Positions 46,670-57,609 of a DNA stretch of 64,000 nt are shown piece after piece. The stretch lies in contig JAWWNJ010000255.1 of assembly GCA_037176885.1 (NCBI GenBank), positions 1-64,000 of the forward strand, written 5' to 3'. Source of the DNA: Favolaschia claudopus. Its lineage: Eukaryota; Basidiomycota; Agaricomycetes; Agaricales; Mycenaceae. Both the position numbers and the translations under genes were made by a program. Numbering within the stretch: the first letter of the stretch is position 1; the number at the start of each line of letters is the position of its first letter. The notes beneath the pieces were generated by a model, which saw only the letters and a program-made list of their open reading frames with translations, ran no database searches and had not been told where the DNA came from.

Positions 46670-47620
46670 ACCTCCCCGTTCACCTGCGATATCGATTTCG
46701 GCCCCCCAGGTCATCCCCCCCCTTCCACGGCCATTTCTCCGCTTTAGCTCCCTTGGACGCATTGCAGAGAGATTCCCCCACTATGCGCCCCTCTCCTCCT
46801 CAATTTCCTCGCCCTCAACGCGTATCGCTCGCTCGCACCATCTATTTCGACATATTCCCCCGTTTTGGCCTCCCCTGGCCCTTCCGCCGCCCCGTATCCT
46901 TCGGACGCATCACCCAGACGCACCAACACTATTCGACCTACTCCTCCTTCATTTTCGCGCTACCAGTGGGTCACGTTCGCTCGTACCATCAATCCCCGCC
47001 TATACCACCATTTTCGCCTTTTTGGGCCCTTCCGCCCCTCGGGCCATCCCAGACGCATTACCCCCACGCTCTACTACGCTACATTCTCCTCCCCCTGCAT
47101 TTTCCTACCTCCAGTGTCTCCCGTTCGCCCGCAGCATCCGGTCCCGCTCGGTATCCCCTATTTTGGATGTTTCCGGCCGATCTTCCCCTCCCTCCCTGCC
47201 AGGCGTATTACCTCTGCCATGGACTACTACACGCCCTCCTCTACCTCAAGTTTCCCGGCTGCAGCGCATCCCGTTCGGCCGCACCATCAATCCCCGCCTG
47301 TACCGCCGTTTTCGGCTTTTCTGGCCTTTCCGCTCCTCGAGCTCTCCCAAACGCGTCGCCCTTGCGATCCACCACTCTATATCCTCCCCCTCCTGAGTTC
47401 CCGAGCTTCCAGCGCGTCGCATTCGCCCGCATGCTCAAGTTCTGCCCACACCCGCATTTTGGGCCTTCCGGCCATTCTCCGCCTCCAACTCGCCTCGGAC
47501 GCGTCATATCCACCTTTGCCCATCACATAGCATCTTCTGTCTTGAATTTCTAGCGTCCGACGCGCCGCGTTCGCCCGCATCATCGCTTTGCGTCTCTTCG
47601 CCCATTTTGGCCCATTTTTG
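46670..47620. repeat. Minisatellite, about 149-bp unit, six or more copies
   Basis: The landmark TTCGCTCGTACCATCAATCC occurs near 46976, with related copies near 46827, 47125, 47274 and 47424, a spacing of about 149 bp. Units are CT-rich on the plus strand and diverged. The three long plus-strand ORFs across it (all Pro/Ser/Arg-rich) arise from the repeat and are not called genes. 47621-48084 is gene-free. Confidence 0.6.
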
Positions 47621-48084
47621 GCTTCTCCGCCCGTTTCACATCTCGATTTTCCTCATTCGCGTCGCCTACACGCACTACTAGTGCGCGGCTTTGTATCTCT
47701 ATGTTCGGACGCTTCAGCTGTGAGCTCGTCACACATAGCTATGTGTTTTTCGTTGGGTAACCACTTTGTTGTAGATGGCATCATTTTCGCTCAAATATCT
47801 TACCTTATTTCTCAGTAGTTAACAAAGCTACTCTACTGCATGTAACAAGTTGTAGACTACAAATCAATCATGCACCTATTTGTTTTATAGCTCGTCCGAG
47901 TAAATTGTGCGGTAGTAATCGAAGCAGTAGTAATCAAATTTGTACAGTGTCTGGCGTTCGTTCGCGTGAGGTAGACAGTCATAGAGATGAAGAGATGAGC
48001 CCGCAAATCTCGCTACGCGCTGCTTTTTTTACGTCTGAAAGTCCATGAGTCATGAAATCACCATTACAGGATCGTGCAGCCCAC

Positions 48085-50944
48085 TTACTTGTTCGTCGAT
48101 TTCTGCCCATCCCCAGCATTCTTGCGTTTCTTGGCATTCCCATCCGTTCCTTCCTTGTTGTCGTTACCAGGTTTCTTACGTTCGAGTAATCTGGCATCCA
48201 ATTCCTCGGCTTTCTGATTCGCATTAGCCGGAGCTCGACGCTCCCGTACGGGACGGGTCAACGCCAAAGACGGCTCTGGCTGAGCAATTGGCGGTGTAAG
48301 CGACGTTTCAGGCGTTATCCTCGCAGCGGGATGGGGAGGTGGGCTGGGGGGTGGAGGTACGTTGTCGAGATTATACTTTGATGGCTCTACGAGCAGATGA
48401 GAACTCGCGTCGCTCACGATGGGCTGATTTTCCTGTTCCACCCCCACATCGCGGGTTGCGCTTACACTCCCAGTTCCACCGCGCCCGCCTCTGCCCCCGC
48501 GCCCCCTACCCCCGCGTCCGCGTCCGCGTCCGTGTCCTCGTCCTCGTCCACCACCACCACCTGCTCCCTCGACGTCCGCTAGGCTGGTCTTTGTGGATTT
48601 TGGCTCTACCGGCTGATTGCCCATTGGCCGCGAGAGTGGCGGCGGGGACAGCGTTCGCCCGCGCTGCGCCAGCGGAACCTCCTCATCATCTGAATCCTCC
48701 TCCGTCCCATCATCTTTTCCCTCCTCCACCAATTCATCTAATTCTTTTCGCCTCCCCGCCATCGCCTGCTTCAAATTCTCCGCCGACCATGCAAGCTGAC
48801 TTCGCGCCACCTTGGGCGGTACCGGTGAGGTGAGTCCTGATACGTTTGGCGATCGTTTAGGTGGAGTGTTGGTCGAAGAATGGGAATATTGAGGAGGTGA
48901 GGGGCGCGGTAAATGCGGAAGCGATGAGCGGAGCTCGCGATTCGGCACGAAGGGCCATCCGCGTAACGAGGGTATCGTGGCTGTAGCAGGCTGTGATGGT
49001 GGTGGCACGAGTGCAGCCGCTGGGATGGATGGAATCGCAGGGACCGAGTGCGGCACGGTCGCCGCACGAGCCGGAGGAATTAACGGAGGCACAGTGGAAG
49101 CGGCTGGGAGAGATGGAGACGGCACCGACGAAGGGAGGGCCGAAGGTGGTGGGGCGAATGGAGAGGATGCCGTTTCGGGAGTCGTATGAGTCGATGTTGG
49201 TATGCCTTGGGCAGAGGAAGCCGTTGGGTTGCCAAGCGCCTCAAGCAAGCTGCTTGAATGCGAGTAGAGAGGGAAGGAGACCGTACTATCAGTCGATACA
49301 TCAATGGTGTTTGCCGCTGCCGGAAATTATCTCAGTACAAAATAAGCGGGAAAAAAACATAAGTGACATACATTCATTTCCCGTCATTTGCGCCAGTAGC
49401 CCCGCCCATTCCTCTGCGCTCCATTCGCTCCCCGGCGGCGTCATGTTGGCTAGGTCGATATCGCCATACTCCACATCCCGCGCTCCGACATTCTGCTCAT
49501 GTCCCAGATCGTCGAAAACCGAAATCGAAGGGTCAGTGGACGGAGGTGGGAATGTGTAAAGTTGCCCGGAGATGAAACCGTTTGTGGAGGTTAAGGGAAA
49601 GTCGTTAGCCATAGCGGCGCGTACTGAGGGCGAGACGGACGAGGAATCCTGCACGGTAGATGCAGAAGTCGGTACAGCGGGTAGAGGCGACGTAGCAGAA
49701 GATCTGCCCGTCGATAAGACTTGTTGCTGCGTGTCGGTTGGTTCCCCGCCTTGTTCTTCCTCGAAGTCTGAGTCGTCTTGTCTTTGGAGCACGAGCGCCA
49801 TGGCCTCACGCTCCTCGCGAGCTAGCAGGCATAGCATCAGCATGAGCTAAAATTCGCTCGAAAACCTGTAAGATACGTACTGAAGCATTTCCGGAGATAT
49901 TTCGCAAAGTAATCCGCAACAGACGCTTTCCAGTCGGGGTGTGAGTCCTTGAAGGTGTATCCCGAGGCAGAATGGGCAGAGGAATATCTGGCGCGTGACG
50001 TCACGCAGTCAACAACTTATATTTCTCACGAACTCAACGCACTCACAATTTCATGCCCAATTTACCTCCAGACTCGGGGATAGGTCCACCGAACAACGCC
50101 ATGCCTATGAGTCCGGTTTTGTCGCGAACGGTATCAAGAAAGCGAGGCACCACTCTCTCCATCTCGTCGATCGAGCTAAGGCAACGGTGAGGTCAAATCT
50201 GCAACTACAAGATACGACGTACTCTTGTGTCGACTCAGGAGTCCGCTCCGTCACCGTCCGCTCCTTATTTTTCTGCTTAGCCCTTTCATCCGCCACTGCT
50301 CGCTTCACCTCTTCCGTTTCCGTCGCCAGCAACCTCTGACTGACAGCTCTCCTCGTGCTCATCAGCGTTTTCCTTCGGTTTGGCGGCTTCGACGGACCCG
50401 CAAGAGAGAAATCGGTCTCTGGAGAAGCCTGGCTCTCCATGTTGCTGGCTTGAATGGCCTGCGCGACGCGTGAACCATACATCTTCTGGTACACTTCGAC
50501 CATCTGCGGACCGCGATGACCCCGCCCATCGCTCCAGAGGGCGTCGGACAGCGTTTGCTTCTTCTTTTTCCCAGCCGCTTTCCCTGCCGTGACAGATCCC
50601 GACGCGCGTGCCTTCTTGGTGTTGTTGCGGTACCAGGTTCGCAGTTGCTGTGGTAAGGAAATTATTCATCGCTGCCCATGAATGATTTTTGAACAGTTAC
50701 TCACCTATCTTCGATCATCTAGCGCTGTAGCAAGTGCAGTAGTTTGTGCCTCAGTCAACGTGACGCCAGAAGCGAGTGTCGGGAGGCCAAGGACATGTCT
50801 TTCAGGCCATTTCAAGAACCATTCGGCCTCTAGAGCAGTAAAGAAGTCGGTCGTCGTGCCATTCGCTCTCGCCTCCAGATATCGCGTTATATGATCAAGG
50901 AGCCACTGCCATTGCTCTGGAGTCGACCAGCGGGGAGGGGGCAT
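48085..50944 (-). CDS. Agaric-expanded protein, about 860 aa (copy 2), with stop at exon 1 end
   Basis: Six exons: 50708-50944 (ATG), 50223-50647, 50047-50175, 49881-49987, 49372-49821 and 48085-49316. Exons 2-6 close in phase over 781 codons. Domain order matches the gene at 16399-19216: an N-terminal Trp-rich block (PPPRWSTPEQWQWLLDHITR), a charged helical region (LRTWYRNNTKK, LLATETEEVKRAVADERAKQ), the GMALFGGPIPESGGKLGMKL block and CFTREEREAMAL. An acidic/Pro-rich tail contains an RGG-like GRGRGHGRGRGRGGRGRG tract that could bind RNA. An in-frame TAG (50705-50707) sits immediately before the exon 1 GTGAGT donor. This would truncate the protein unless splicing differs. Confidence 0.6.
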
Positions 50945-51168
50945 GGTGGTGCGCGTCAGAATATGGATAGGTCAACAAACATAACCGTAAACAATTACAC
51001 CCTGATGCGCAAAATCTGATCGTGTTTCCAGGTTCTCAACTATCTGCTTTTGGTACGTCACAATATTCATGGGATTCGCGCATTGGTAAATACATTCGCC
51101 GTCACAAAATGTACAAAATTTGCGCTGATCCTCCTCAATTTAGCACCGTCCGGCTCTACTCCTCGTAA

Positions 51169-51474
51169 TCAATGAAAAAACGCGTGCGCGCGCTTTTCAG
51201 GAACCACGCACGCACCCTGCCGCGCATCTGCAAGATGTAAGTAAGTGTCGCGCTCCCGTAAAATAAAGACATCACTGACAATCGCAAAGTATTCAGCGTC
51301 TCCGTCCTCGGGCAACATCAGGTCATGCTCCCAGGCGTCCTCAATCTCGTCGAGAAACTGCTTGAGCCTTCCCTCGAGATAAAATGTCATACAGACTCCC
51401 ATTTGAGCCTCGAGCCACATGCGCTCTCCCTTCGTGTTCGGGAATCGGGTAGTAGGGGTAGAAAGATTTAACAT
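51169..51474 (-). CDS. Small ORF, about 100 aa, unknown
   Basis: The frame has good composition: MWLEAQMGVCMTFYLEGRLK, then an acidic helix FLDEIEDAWEHDLMLPEDGD and a C-terminal LHLADARQGACVVPEKR. No domain is recognised. Upstream sequence to 51583 remains open in another frame, so it may be one exon of a longer gene. It lies between two better-supported genes. Confidence 0.35.
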   Translation of the reverse strand: MLNLSTPTTRFPNTKGERMWLEAQMGVCMTFYLEGRLKQFLDEIEDAWEHDLMLPEDGDAEYFAIVSDVFILRERDTYLHLADARQGACVVPEKRAHAFFH

Positions 51475-51816
51475 GAGCAGTGGATGCGCAGTACTGTTGG
51501 TAGGGGGAAGGATGCGAATTGGTAGGTGATTTCTTTTGAAATTCGCCCCAATCTCTCTCCTTATTTAAAGTTTTCTCGCCCAATCAGGTCACACCTCCAA
51601 AAAGGTATATCGCCGTCGGTGCGCCACAATGTTGCTTCGGAGATGCCATCATATCGCCCGCCCACCCACATGTTTGCCCAGACCCAATCCAGCCTGTCGA
51701 TCTGCCCTCGATCTGGATCTCGGAACGGACGGGTCGCATGCGCCTTGCTCTTTATCAAGACCCTCCTTCCGTCCACCTTCACCCTCCTCAAATCTCCTTG
51801 TCCCTCCCTCACATCG

Positions 51817-52473
51817 ATGGCCGGCACTCCAGACTACGACGAAATTGCGACTGCGATTGCGGAGCTCTTGAAAAACTCCCTGGCCCTGACGACAAAATGC
51901 GTCGAGCTTCAAAGTGAGTGCTTCCACTGTCTTCTCAACCTCTTTCTCACACATGCTTTTCAATCTATTTCAAGCCCAACTTCCGCATAATTTCAAGGCT
52001 GCCCTCGACACTGCCGTCGCAGCTGAGCTCAAGGACGCGGTTGCAGCAGCTCTCGCAGGTGAGTTATTACTGATTGATCTCGTCTTTCTCTCACACCAGC
52101 TTAAGGCGACTGGATCGAGGTCGACGCTCGCACGCCGACGGCTCTCGAAGCTGCTCATCCCCTCGGTGAAGGCGATGATCAGGTGTATCATGTCGTCCTC
52201 ATCGGCCGCGAACCCGGCCTCTACTCCAGCGTGTACGTATTCTTTCCTCGTTCACCGCAATCTATTTACTCATCGTTATTTTCCAGAAAGATGTCCGACT
52301 ATCAAGTCAACCGTATCCCGAGCGGCAAGCGCCACCGCAAGGTGGGACGCGCCGAGGCGCTTGCGTTCTACCGCCGCAAGTTCAACGAGGGGGAAGTTCG
52401 CAAGATGATGCCGGTGGAGGAATACGAGGCGCTCGAGGCTGCTTCGCAGCCGTCGGTCGGGCGGGTCGTGTAG
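51817..52473 (+). CDS. Viroplasmin/RNase H1 N-terminal-like small protein B, 164 aa
   Basis: Four exons close in phase: 51817-51913, 51975-52058, 52106-52232 and 52287-52473. The N-terminal half is helical (MAGTPDYDEIATAIAELLKN). The second half has QVYHVVLIGREPGLYSSV, then MSDYQVNRIPSGKRHRK and FYRRKFNEG. This is the same strand-turn-helix layout as the paralog at 13656-14290. The third intron falls at the same place (after GLYSS/GVYAS, phase 2) and the first two introns are also phase 1 in both. The fold resembles the hybrid-binding domain of RNase H1 and viroplasmin; no RNase H domain follows. Function unknown. Confidence 0.7.
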
Positions 52474-52982
52474 ATTGTTGCTCATTGTGCTATCGTGTCG
52501 TTGCTCGTTCTTTGAATTCAATGCCCTCATTTCGCGCTCAATGAATTGAATGATCTCATTTTGTGCTCAGTAATCATTTTTTGCCTTTCACTCAGCGAAA
52601 CTTATAGCACAACAAGATCAGTTAATGTAGTTGCATCGTTGATATTACAGTACACAGAACAACTATCTACAGAACAACTATCTCATCATTGCGCGATGAC
52701 TGACTGTCATGTCAAGTAAAGTTGGGTGCGTCTATCTACTGTGAATCCAAAGCTGAATGTCGAGTAACTGTGTTTTGCTGAGGAAGTTGCCGGTGAATTG
52801 TTGGTGATCATTGCGAATCCAAAACGTGCGAGCGAAACGGGTGGGAGGTGTGAGCGGTCCGGCATTGAGGTCGGCTACATGTTGTAGCAGGCGCCGGACA
52901 CGGAGACTTTGTTGATCGAGGGCAGGACCGGACTGAGAGTGACGGGAGGCAATTGTGCTTGTCAGTGATCTATGTGCCTGGT

Positions 52983-53493
52983 GTTAGTTTTACAGTGGTT
53001 TTCTTAGGGTTGATGCCGCACCTTGGAGCGCACGTCGATTCTGGCGAATGACCCCTTTCCCTCTGACTCGTCGCGTCCCCCGCAGCGGCCAAAGCTGTAG
53101 CAGCTGAGCTTGAAGAAGCATTGGAGCTATGAGAATCGTCGTTGGGACTCTTGAACCCGGGGTGCTGATCTTGGGGCGCAGCGCCATCCGTGCTGGAAGA
53201 AGCCGAAGAACTGTTTGAGCGGAGGTCTGGAGGCTGTCGCGCAGCGGCTGCTTTCCTGAAATCACAAGGGTAGTAAGGTCGTAAAGGATACATTATAGCC
53301 AGATGATCACGTACCGAGCAACATAAGCAGCTTGGGCCTTGCGATGTCGAGCGGCGCGTTCCCTCTGGCTCAGTCTGCCAAAGTTCTTGTTTCACTCCCA
53401 GCGTGGATTCAATGAAGTGGTGGCGGACCGCGGAGTATAGTCGTCGTCATCCTTCGGAGCCTTGACGCGAACCAACCCAGACTTTCGAGCCAT
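52983..53493 (-). pseudogene. Basic, Ser-rich protein with in-frame TGA
   Basis: From ATG 53491-53493 the frame reads MARKSGLVRVKAPKDDDDYT and reaches a TGA at 53392-53394. After the stop the same frame continues with clear coding sense: FGRLSQRERAARHRKAQAAY, a GTACGT donor at 53314, and an exon from 53255 beginning KAAAARQPPD. The pattern (YTPR motif, then an Arg/Lys helix) recalls agaric proteins with repeated R-x-x-H/Y-R helices. I infer a nonsense change. The 3' end is unresolved. 52474-52982 holds nothing I can call. Confidence 0.4.
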
Positions 53494-53499
53494 GCGAAC

Positions 53500-55038
53500 A
53501 TCGACGAAGTGGTCGAGAAAGAGAGACGATCTTTGTTGCATGTTGTTTGCTCACCATCAAAACCACTTGCTCGACGCCAAAAGCAACGTCCTCTGATACT
53601 TGACCCCCTTCGTTTATTCTGAATCCAAGTACACTTATTCTGAAATAGTTTAGCATCCTCTTTCTGCCTGCCAAGCCTATAAAACCTCTGTTCTCCTCAC
53701 ACACTCGGTGAATGTTGCACACGCCGCCGATCTCAAGTTTTCGACCACTCTCGGCGACACAGATCTCTAGTGGCTGCACATAGCTCTTGATTCCATCTAT
53801 CTAATTTAATCTGCAACGTTCCGACGCCCAACCTCTGTGTCAACAAAAAGTTTTCGGGGGAACAGCTCGCTATGTGATAATTGACTACCTTCTCTAGACT
53901 TAATTTCTGCCGGGAAAGTCTTCGGTTTAGCACTCTGTGCTTACTACTGTGTTCCAAATTTGCGCATATCCGACTTGGAGTTCAGAAAGTGAGGAGCAAC
54001 ACCTCCGATTCCTCTTTTGGTCCGTTTCGGACTTTTCGGCTCAGCCTCCCATTGGCTGGGAGCGTTGATCCGCGCGGGCGCTTATGTCCCGAACCAGGCG
54101 CTAAATGTTGAGCTTTCGATGTTTTGCCTCTGCGAGTGAATAAAAAGCCGCATGTTAACAATTTTTAACTCACACAAGGTCCAAAGGCTTGCACCAACCA
54201 TAAAATTAGCATTTGGCTGTGTGTCGAGCTTATTTCTTGTCAACAACTTTGGATGGTCGAAGTTGAACTTCAACCATTACTGGCAACTCACATTCCTTGA
54301 CGCTAGTTCGTGTGCACGCCACAAAAAAAAGCTAAGACCCCAGTTCTTTCGATAGTTTTTGCTTCTGACAACCCCCCTAGTGTGTTTTTGGATATTTCCC
54401 GGAGGACCTGAGTCCCCCTGGCCTCGGAATGTGGGAAAGGTTGTCAAAAATCCGAGGTGGAAAAGAAATTGAAAAATATGTGCCTCATAACCATCCAACG
54501 TGTCAAATCTGCATAGAGGTCTCTGTAGGCTTACATTTGAACATATATATTGTTTCTCTTGGAATCCAGCAGCTGTATTTGCCCCAGTTTAGGCCAGTCA
54601 CTCAATATTCTGATCCTTAGATTGTTCCCTTGCATTCGTTCCGATGGCTATTAAAATCTTTTGATAACCGGTATGTTAGCTATATTGCACAATGGCACCT
54701 AAAAGAATTCAAATTATGGTGCATGTCAGCTTCGATCTTCTCGCATTGCGTTGGGTCAATTATTCACTGTAACTGAACCCAGAAATTGAGAAGATCCATA
54801 ATTCAACCCCCAGTAATTCAAAATTCCATTCGAAGTGTATTTGAGTGTCAAGGCCAGATTATAATGCCTTGTGTTGGACTATACCACAGGAATCGACGTT
54901 CTGTTTGAACCCACCTTCCCAATTGGGGTGCGTGTCACAAAGTGTGACTACTTCCGATTTAGGACCTTCGTTTCGCTCACTCATGTCTTCCGTCAACGCC
55001 GACGCGTCTATTCCTGAACGACCAATTCTACCAGGTGG
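53500..55038. other. AT-rich intergenic stretch, no supported gene
   Basis: Only short ORFs on both strands, no repeats above background and no RNA gene seen. Confidence 0.4.
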
Positions 55039-55515
55039 ATGAATCAATATTCGGCGGAATTGGTTTTTTATACGCGTCATTTAGACCACACAACATCCGA
55101 AGATGGTTGGCTCAAAGAGGGCGAGTGGAGCGCCATCATCGACCGCTTGAATGAAAATAGCCCTCAGTACGTACCTTCTCTGCAATTGTTTCGACGTTCA
55201 CTTCTCATTGCGTGAAAGGCATTCGGCATCGTCTGATGGCCATCGCGACAGCGAATTGGTTCGGTGCGGCGACGACCCTGTTCAGGAACAATGGCTCCGT
55301 CGTCTGGACCGCCTCACACCAGATCCATTCAAAACTATCGTGAGACATCAGCAGGAGGCTAGGGAACGGAGAGCTCTACGGAGGAACGGCAGGCGCGTCG
55401 GGAGGAACGAGATGCGCGTCGGGAAGAACGGAAAGCTCGTCGGGAGGAAAGGAAGGCACGTCAAAAAATCTTAATCGCGCGCCAGGTTCGCAAGCTCAGG
55501 AAGTTGTTGATGTAA
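55039..55515 (+). pseudogene. Coiled-coil protein with frameshift in an REER repeat
   Basis: Exon 1 from ATG 55039 encodes MNQYSAELVFYTRHLDHTTS and ends at GTACGT near 55168. Exon 2 continues in phase (SSDGHRDSELVRCGDDPVQE). In the first frame the tail degenerates to Gly/Asn/Arg repeats. One base away the tail reads REERDARREERKARREERKA and ends ARQVRKLRKLLM, a much better coiled coil. A one-base shift near 55375 would restore it. The repeat unit is 18-24 nt, so slippage is a plausible cause. Hypothetical protein. Confidence 0.4.
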
Positions 55516-55630
55516 TAAACACTATCATACACCCAGTTCAATGTAGTTCAATGCTAACATGAAATTTCCCTTTCCTTGAAAATGGCGGAAACAACGAAAA
55601 GACAAATCATTTCAACATCAAGAATACAAA

Positions 55631-56043
55631 TCAATCCCAAGTTGGGGATCCCTGCCCCCACTCGAAGACATGCCGTCCGTCCTTATCGACAACTACACGC
55701 CCTCGGGTTCCCCAGCCGTTAGGGGTCCACTCTCCAACGTCCTCGCCCGCATCCCACTTCTCCTTTTGCGCTGCCTGAAACTCAGCCCACCGCCTGGCGT
55801 GGTCCGAGGAATCCTCCGCCAATCTCATTGATTCCTGCCACCGTCTCACTGGTTGATACTGTGAGTTGCAGTCCATCAGAGATCTGCAGAGCACTTACAC
55901 ATGTGTCGCTTGTAGCTGTCCCTGCCTCGTTTCCCTCGCCGCCGATGCCCTGATTTGCCTGGAGCACCTACCTTGACTGGGTACTCGTGTAAATGGTATG
56001 GAATGTACATACCTTGCTTGCGACGTTGGGAAGAAAGAGTCAT
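55631..56043 (-). CDS. Small protein, 109 aa, unknown
   Basis: Three exons close in phase: 56013-56043 (ATG), 55901-55971 and 55631-55858. The product is basic at the start (MTLSSQRRKQGRCSRQIRAS) and then reads YQPVRRWQESMRLAEDSSDH and FQAAQKEKWDAGEDVGEW. It ends with a Gly/Trp-rich beta-like segment (VVVDKDGRHVFEWGQGSP). The terminal WGQ-SP block recalls short agaric hypothetical proteins. No catalytic motif. Confidence 0.55.
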
Positions 56044-56218
56044 AGCGATGAGATGTGTTGTGGGGAACGAAGAGTTGTCGTCGTTGATGGGCGATCGGCA
56101 AATCCAGAAGTCTTGGCGCAAATGACACCCACTCTCCGGTTCCGTCCGCGAATTGCATATAAGTTGTGTGATTCTTTCTGCCGTTGGCTTCAAAAATTTG
56201 CTTTCATTCCACAGTGCA

Positions 56219-56690
56219 ATGGTGGATTTAGATCGTGAAGCTAAAGAGAGGTGAGTTAAGAAAATAAATACACTTCCTTAACTTGACATACCTCAAAGAC
56301 GACGGGCGGAAATTGAAGAGGATACGCGTTTGATCCAATTTCTGGTCCATCGGGCCAGAATTCACGCGCGTGGGCTTGGCGAGATCCAACAGCTGCGAAG
56401 ACGGATTCAGCGGATCAGAGCTCGTATTCAGGCGAAGATGAACGCACCGTTGGATCACTGGGTGAGTGTGGCTCGCATGCCGCCCTGAAAATGTCAGCTG
56501 AATAAATGGTTTAGTATTTCTCTGTGGATTAGAAGCATTGAGACTGGAATTTACCTGAATTTTCTTGCTCAGAATCTGGATCTTGTTCGAGGAGATCGGC
56601 GGTCCGAAATTGGATTGATTTGCGTTGATCAAATTGTGGCTCACAGCGATATATCGGGGAATTCGAAATTGACGATATATCACACGTTCT
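56219..56690 (+). CDS. Basic coiled-coil protein, 5' exons, unknown
   Basis: Two exons close in phase: 56219-56250 (MVDLDREAKE) and 56299-56461. The latter encodes an Arg-rich amphipathic helix: EIEEDTRLIQFLVHRARIHA, then LRRRIQRIRARIQAKMNAPL. A third exon after an AG near 56570 (NLDLVRGDRRSEIGLICVDQ) may follow to a stop near 56690, where the 116-bp repeats begin. The 3' end is uncertain. The helix composition suggests nucleic-acid or chromatin contact, which is inference only. Confidence 0.45.
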
Positions 56691-56737
56691 GACGGAAGAA
56701 CGTGGAGAACGGATCCATGAAGAGACGGGAGTGATAC

Positions 56738-57000
56738 CGGCCATCTCGACGATATATCGCAATTTCTCAAAAGAAGTAAGATATCGAGTTCCGAAAAGAG
56801 GGTTCCTGCAAAGCATTTGGTCTTGGCGATATCAAGAGTGTCAACCTTGATACCGGCCATCTCGACGATACATCGTGAGCTCTGAACAGAAGAAAACAAA
56901 GCGTGAACGCACCATCGACACCCGGTTTCCGCAAAGCACTAGCGCTTTGCAATATCATCAATTCAAAAACCGGCCATCTTGACGATATATCGCGAGCTCT
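56738..57000. repeat. About 116-bp tandem repeat with GATATATC cores
   Basis: CCGGCCATCTCGACGATATATCGC occurs at about 56737, with variants near 56852 and 56969, a spacing of 115-117 bp. Two more GATATATC cores lie at 56647 and 56673. Each unit also contains a GCAAAGCA...GATATCA segment. The repeat runs between two small genes and creates minus-strand ORFs that I discount. Confidence 0.6.
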
Positions 57001-57092
57001 GAAGGGAAGAAACACGCTGTTGTGTACGCACCATTGAGTTCCGCAAAGGTTCCGGCGGAGCATCAGGTGTTGGGAATATCATGAATTGAAAG

Positions 57093-57495
57093 ATGACGGA
57101 GGAAAACTTGCACAACAGCCCATCTTGGCCAGAAAACCGCAAAACTTGCTCCATGGATAGCCTAAAGCGGACAGCCGACGATGCGGGAGATAATCCACCG
57201 TCAAAACGTGTGCGAAGGGATGCGGCAGAGAATAATGATCATTTGGGCCCGAAAGGCATCACTCGGGATCGAGAAGGTGGTTTCCAAGTGGGGGATTTTA
57301 TTCATTCACTGAAAGCTGTATGCAGAGGGGGTCAATGTCCACCAAGAGCCAGAAAGCGACTCAATGGATACTAGCGAAGCCGAGAACCCAGGGGATAATA
57401 ATTCGACGAATGTGCTGGTACTCTATCAGCGGCGGCGTCATCAGCAAAGATTGGCTCGGATGGCAGCGGTTGCCGAGATGATGGACGCACAGTAG
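57093..57495 (+). CDS. Small charged protein, 117 aa, unknown
   Basis: Two exons, 57093-57276 and 57326-57495, close in phase. The product starts MTEENLHNSPSWPENRKTCS and has a bipartite basic patch (KRTADDAGDNPPSKRVRR), which looks like a nuclear localisation signal. It then has an acidic, Ser-rich middle (PESDSMDTSEAENPGD) and a C-terminal helix YQRRRHQQRLARMAAVAEMM. The start could lie further upstream in the repeat. No domain recognised. Confidence 0.5.
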
Positions 57496-57609
57496 TAGTT
57501 TTGAACATGAATTGCGTAAGAAGAACTTTCTTGACCCAAACTCGAACCTTGTGAGAAGATTGTCAATCTTGAATCTGTCTCTCAACCAGAAACTACATCG
57601 ACTTCATCA

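Noticed and set aside
46638..47553. Three overlapping long plus-strand ORFs (Pro/Ser/Arg-rich)
   Set aside because: They coincide with the 149-bp tandem repeat, have repeat-driven composition and lack introns or domains.
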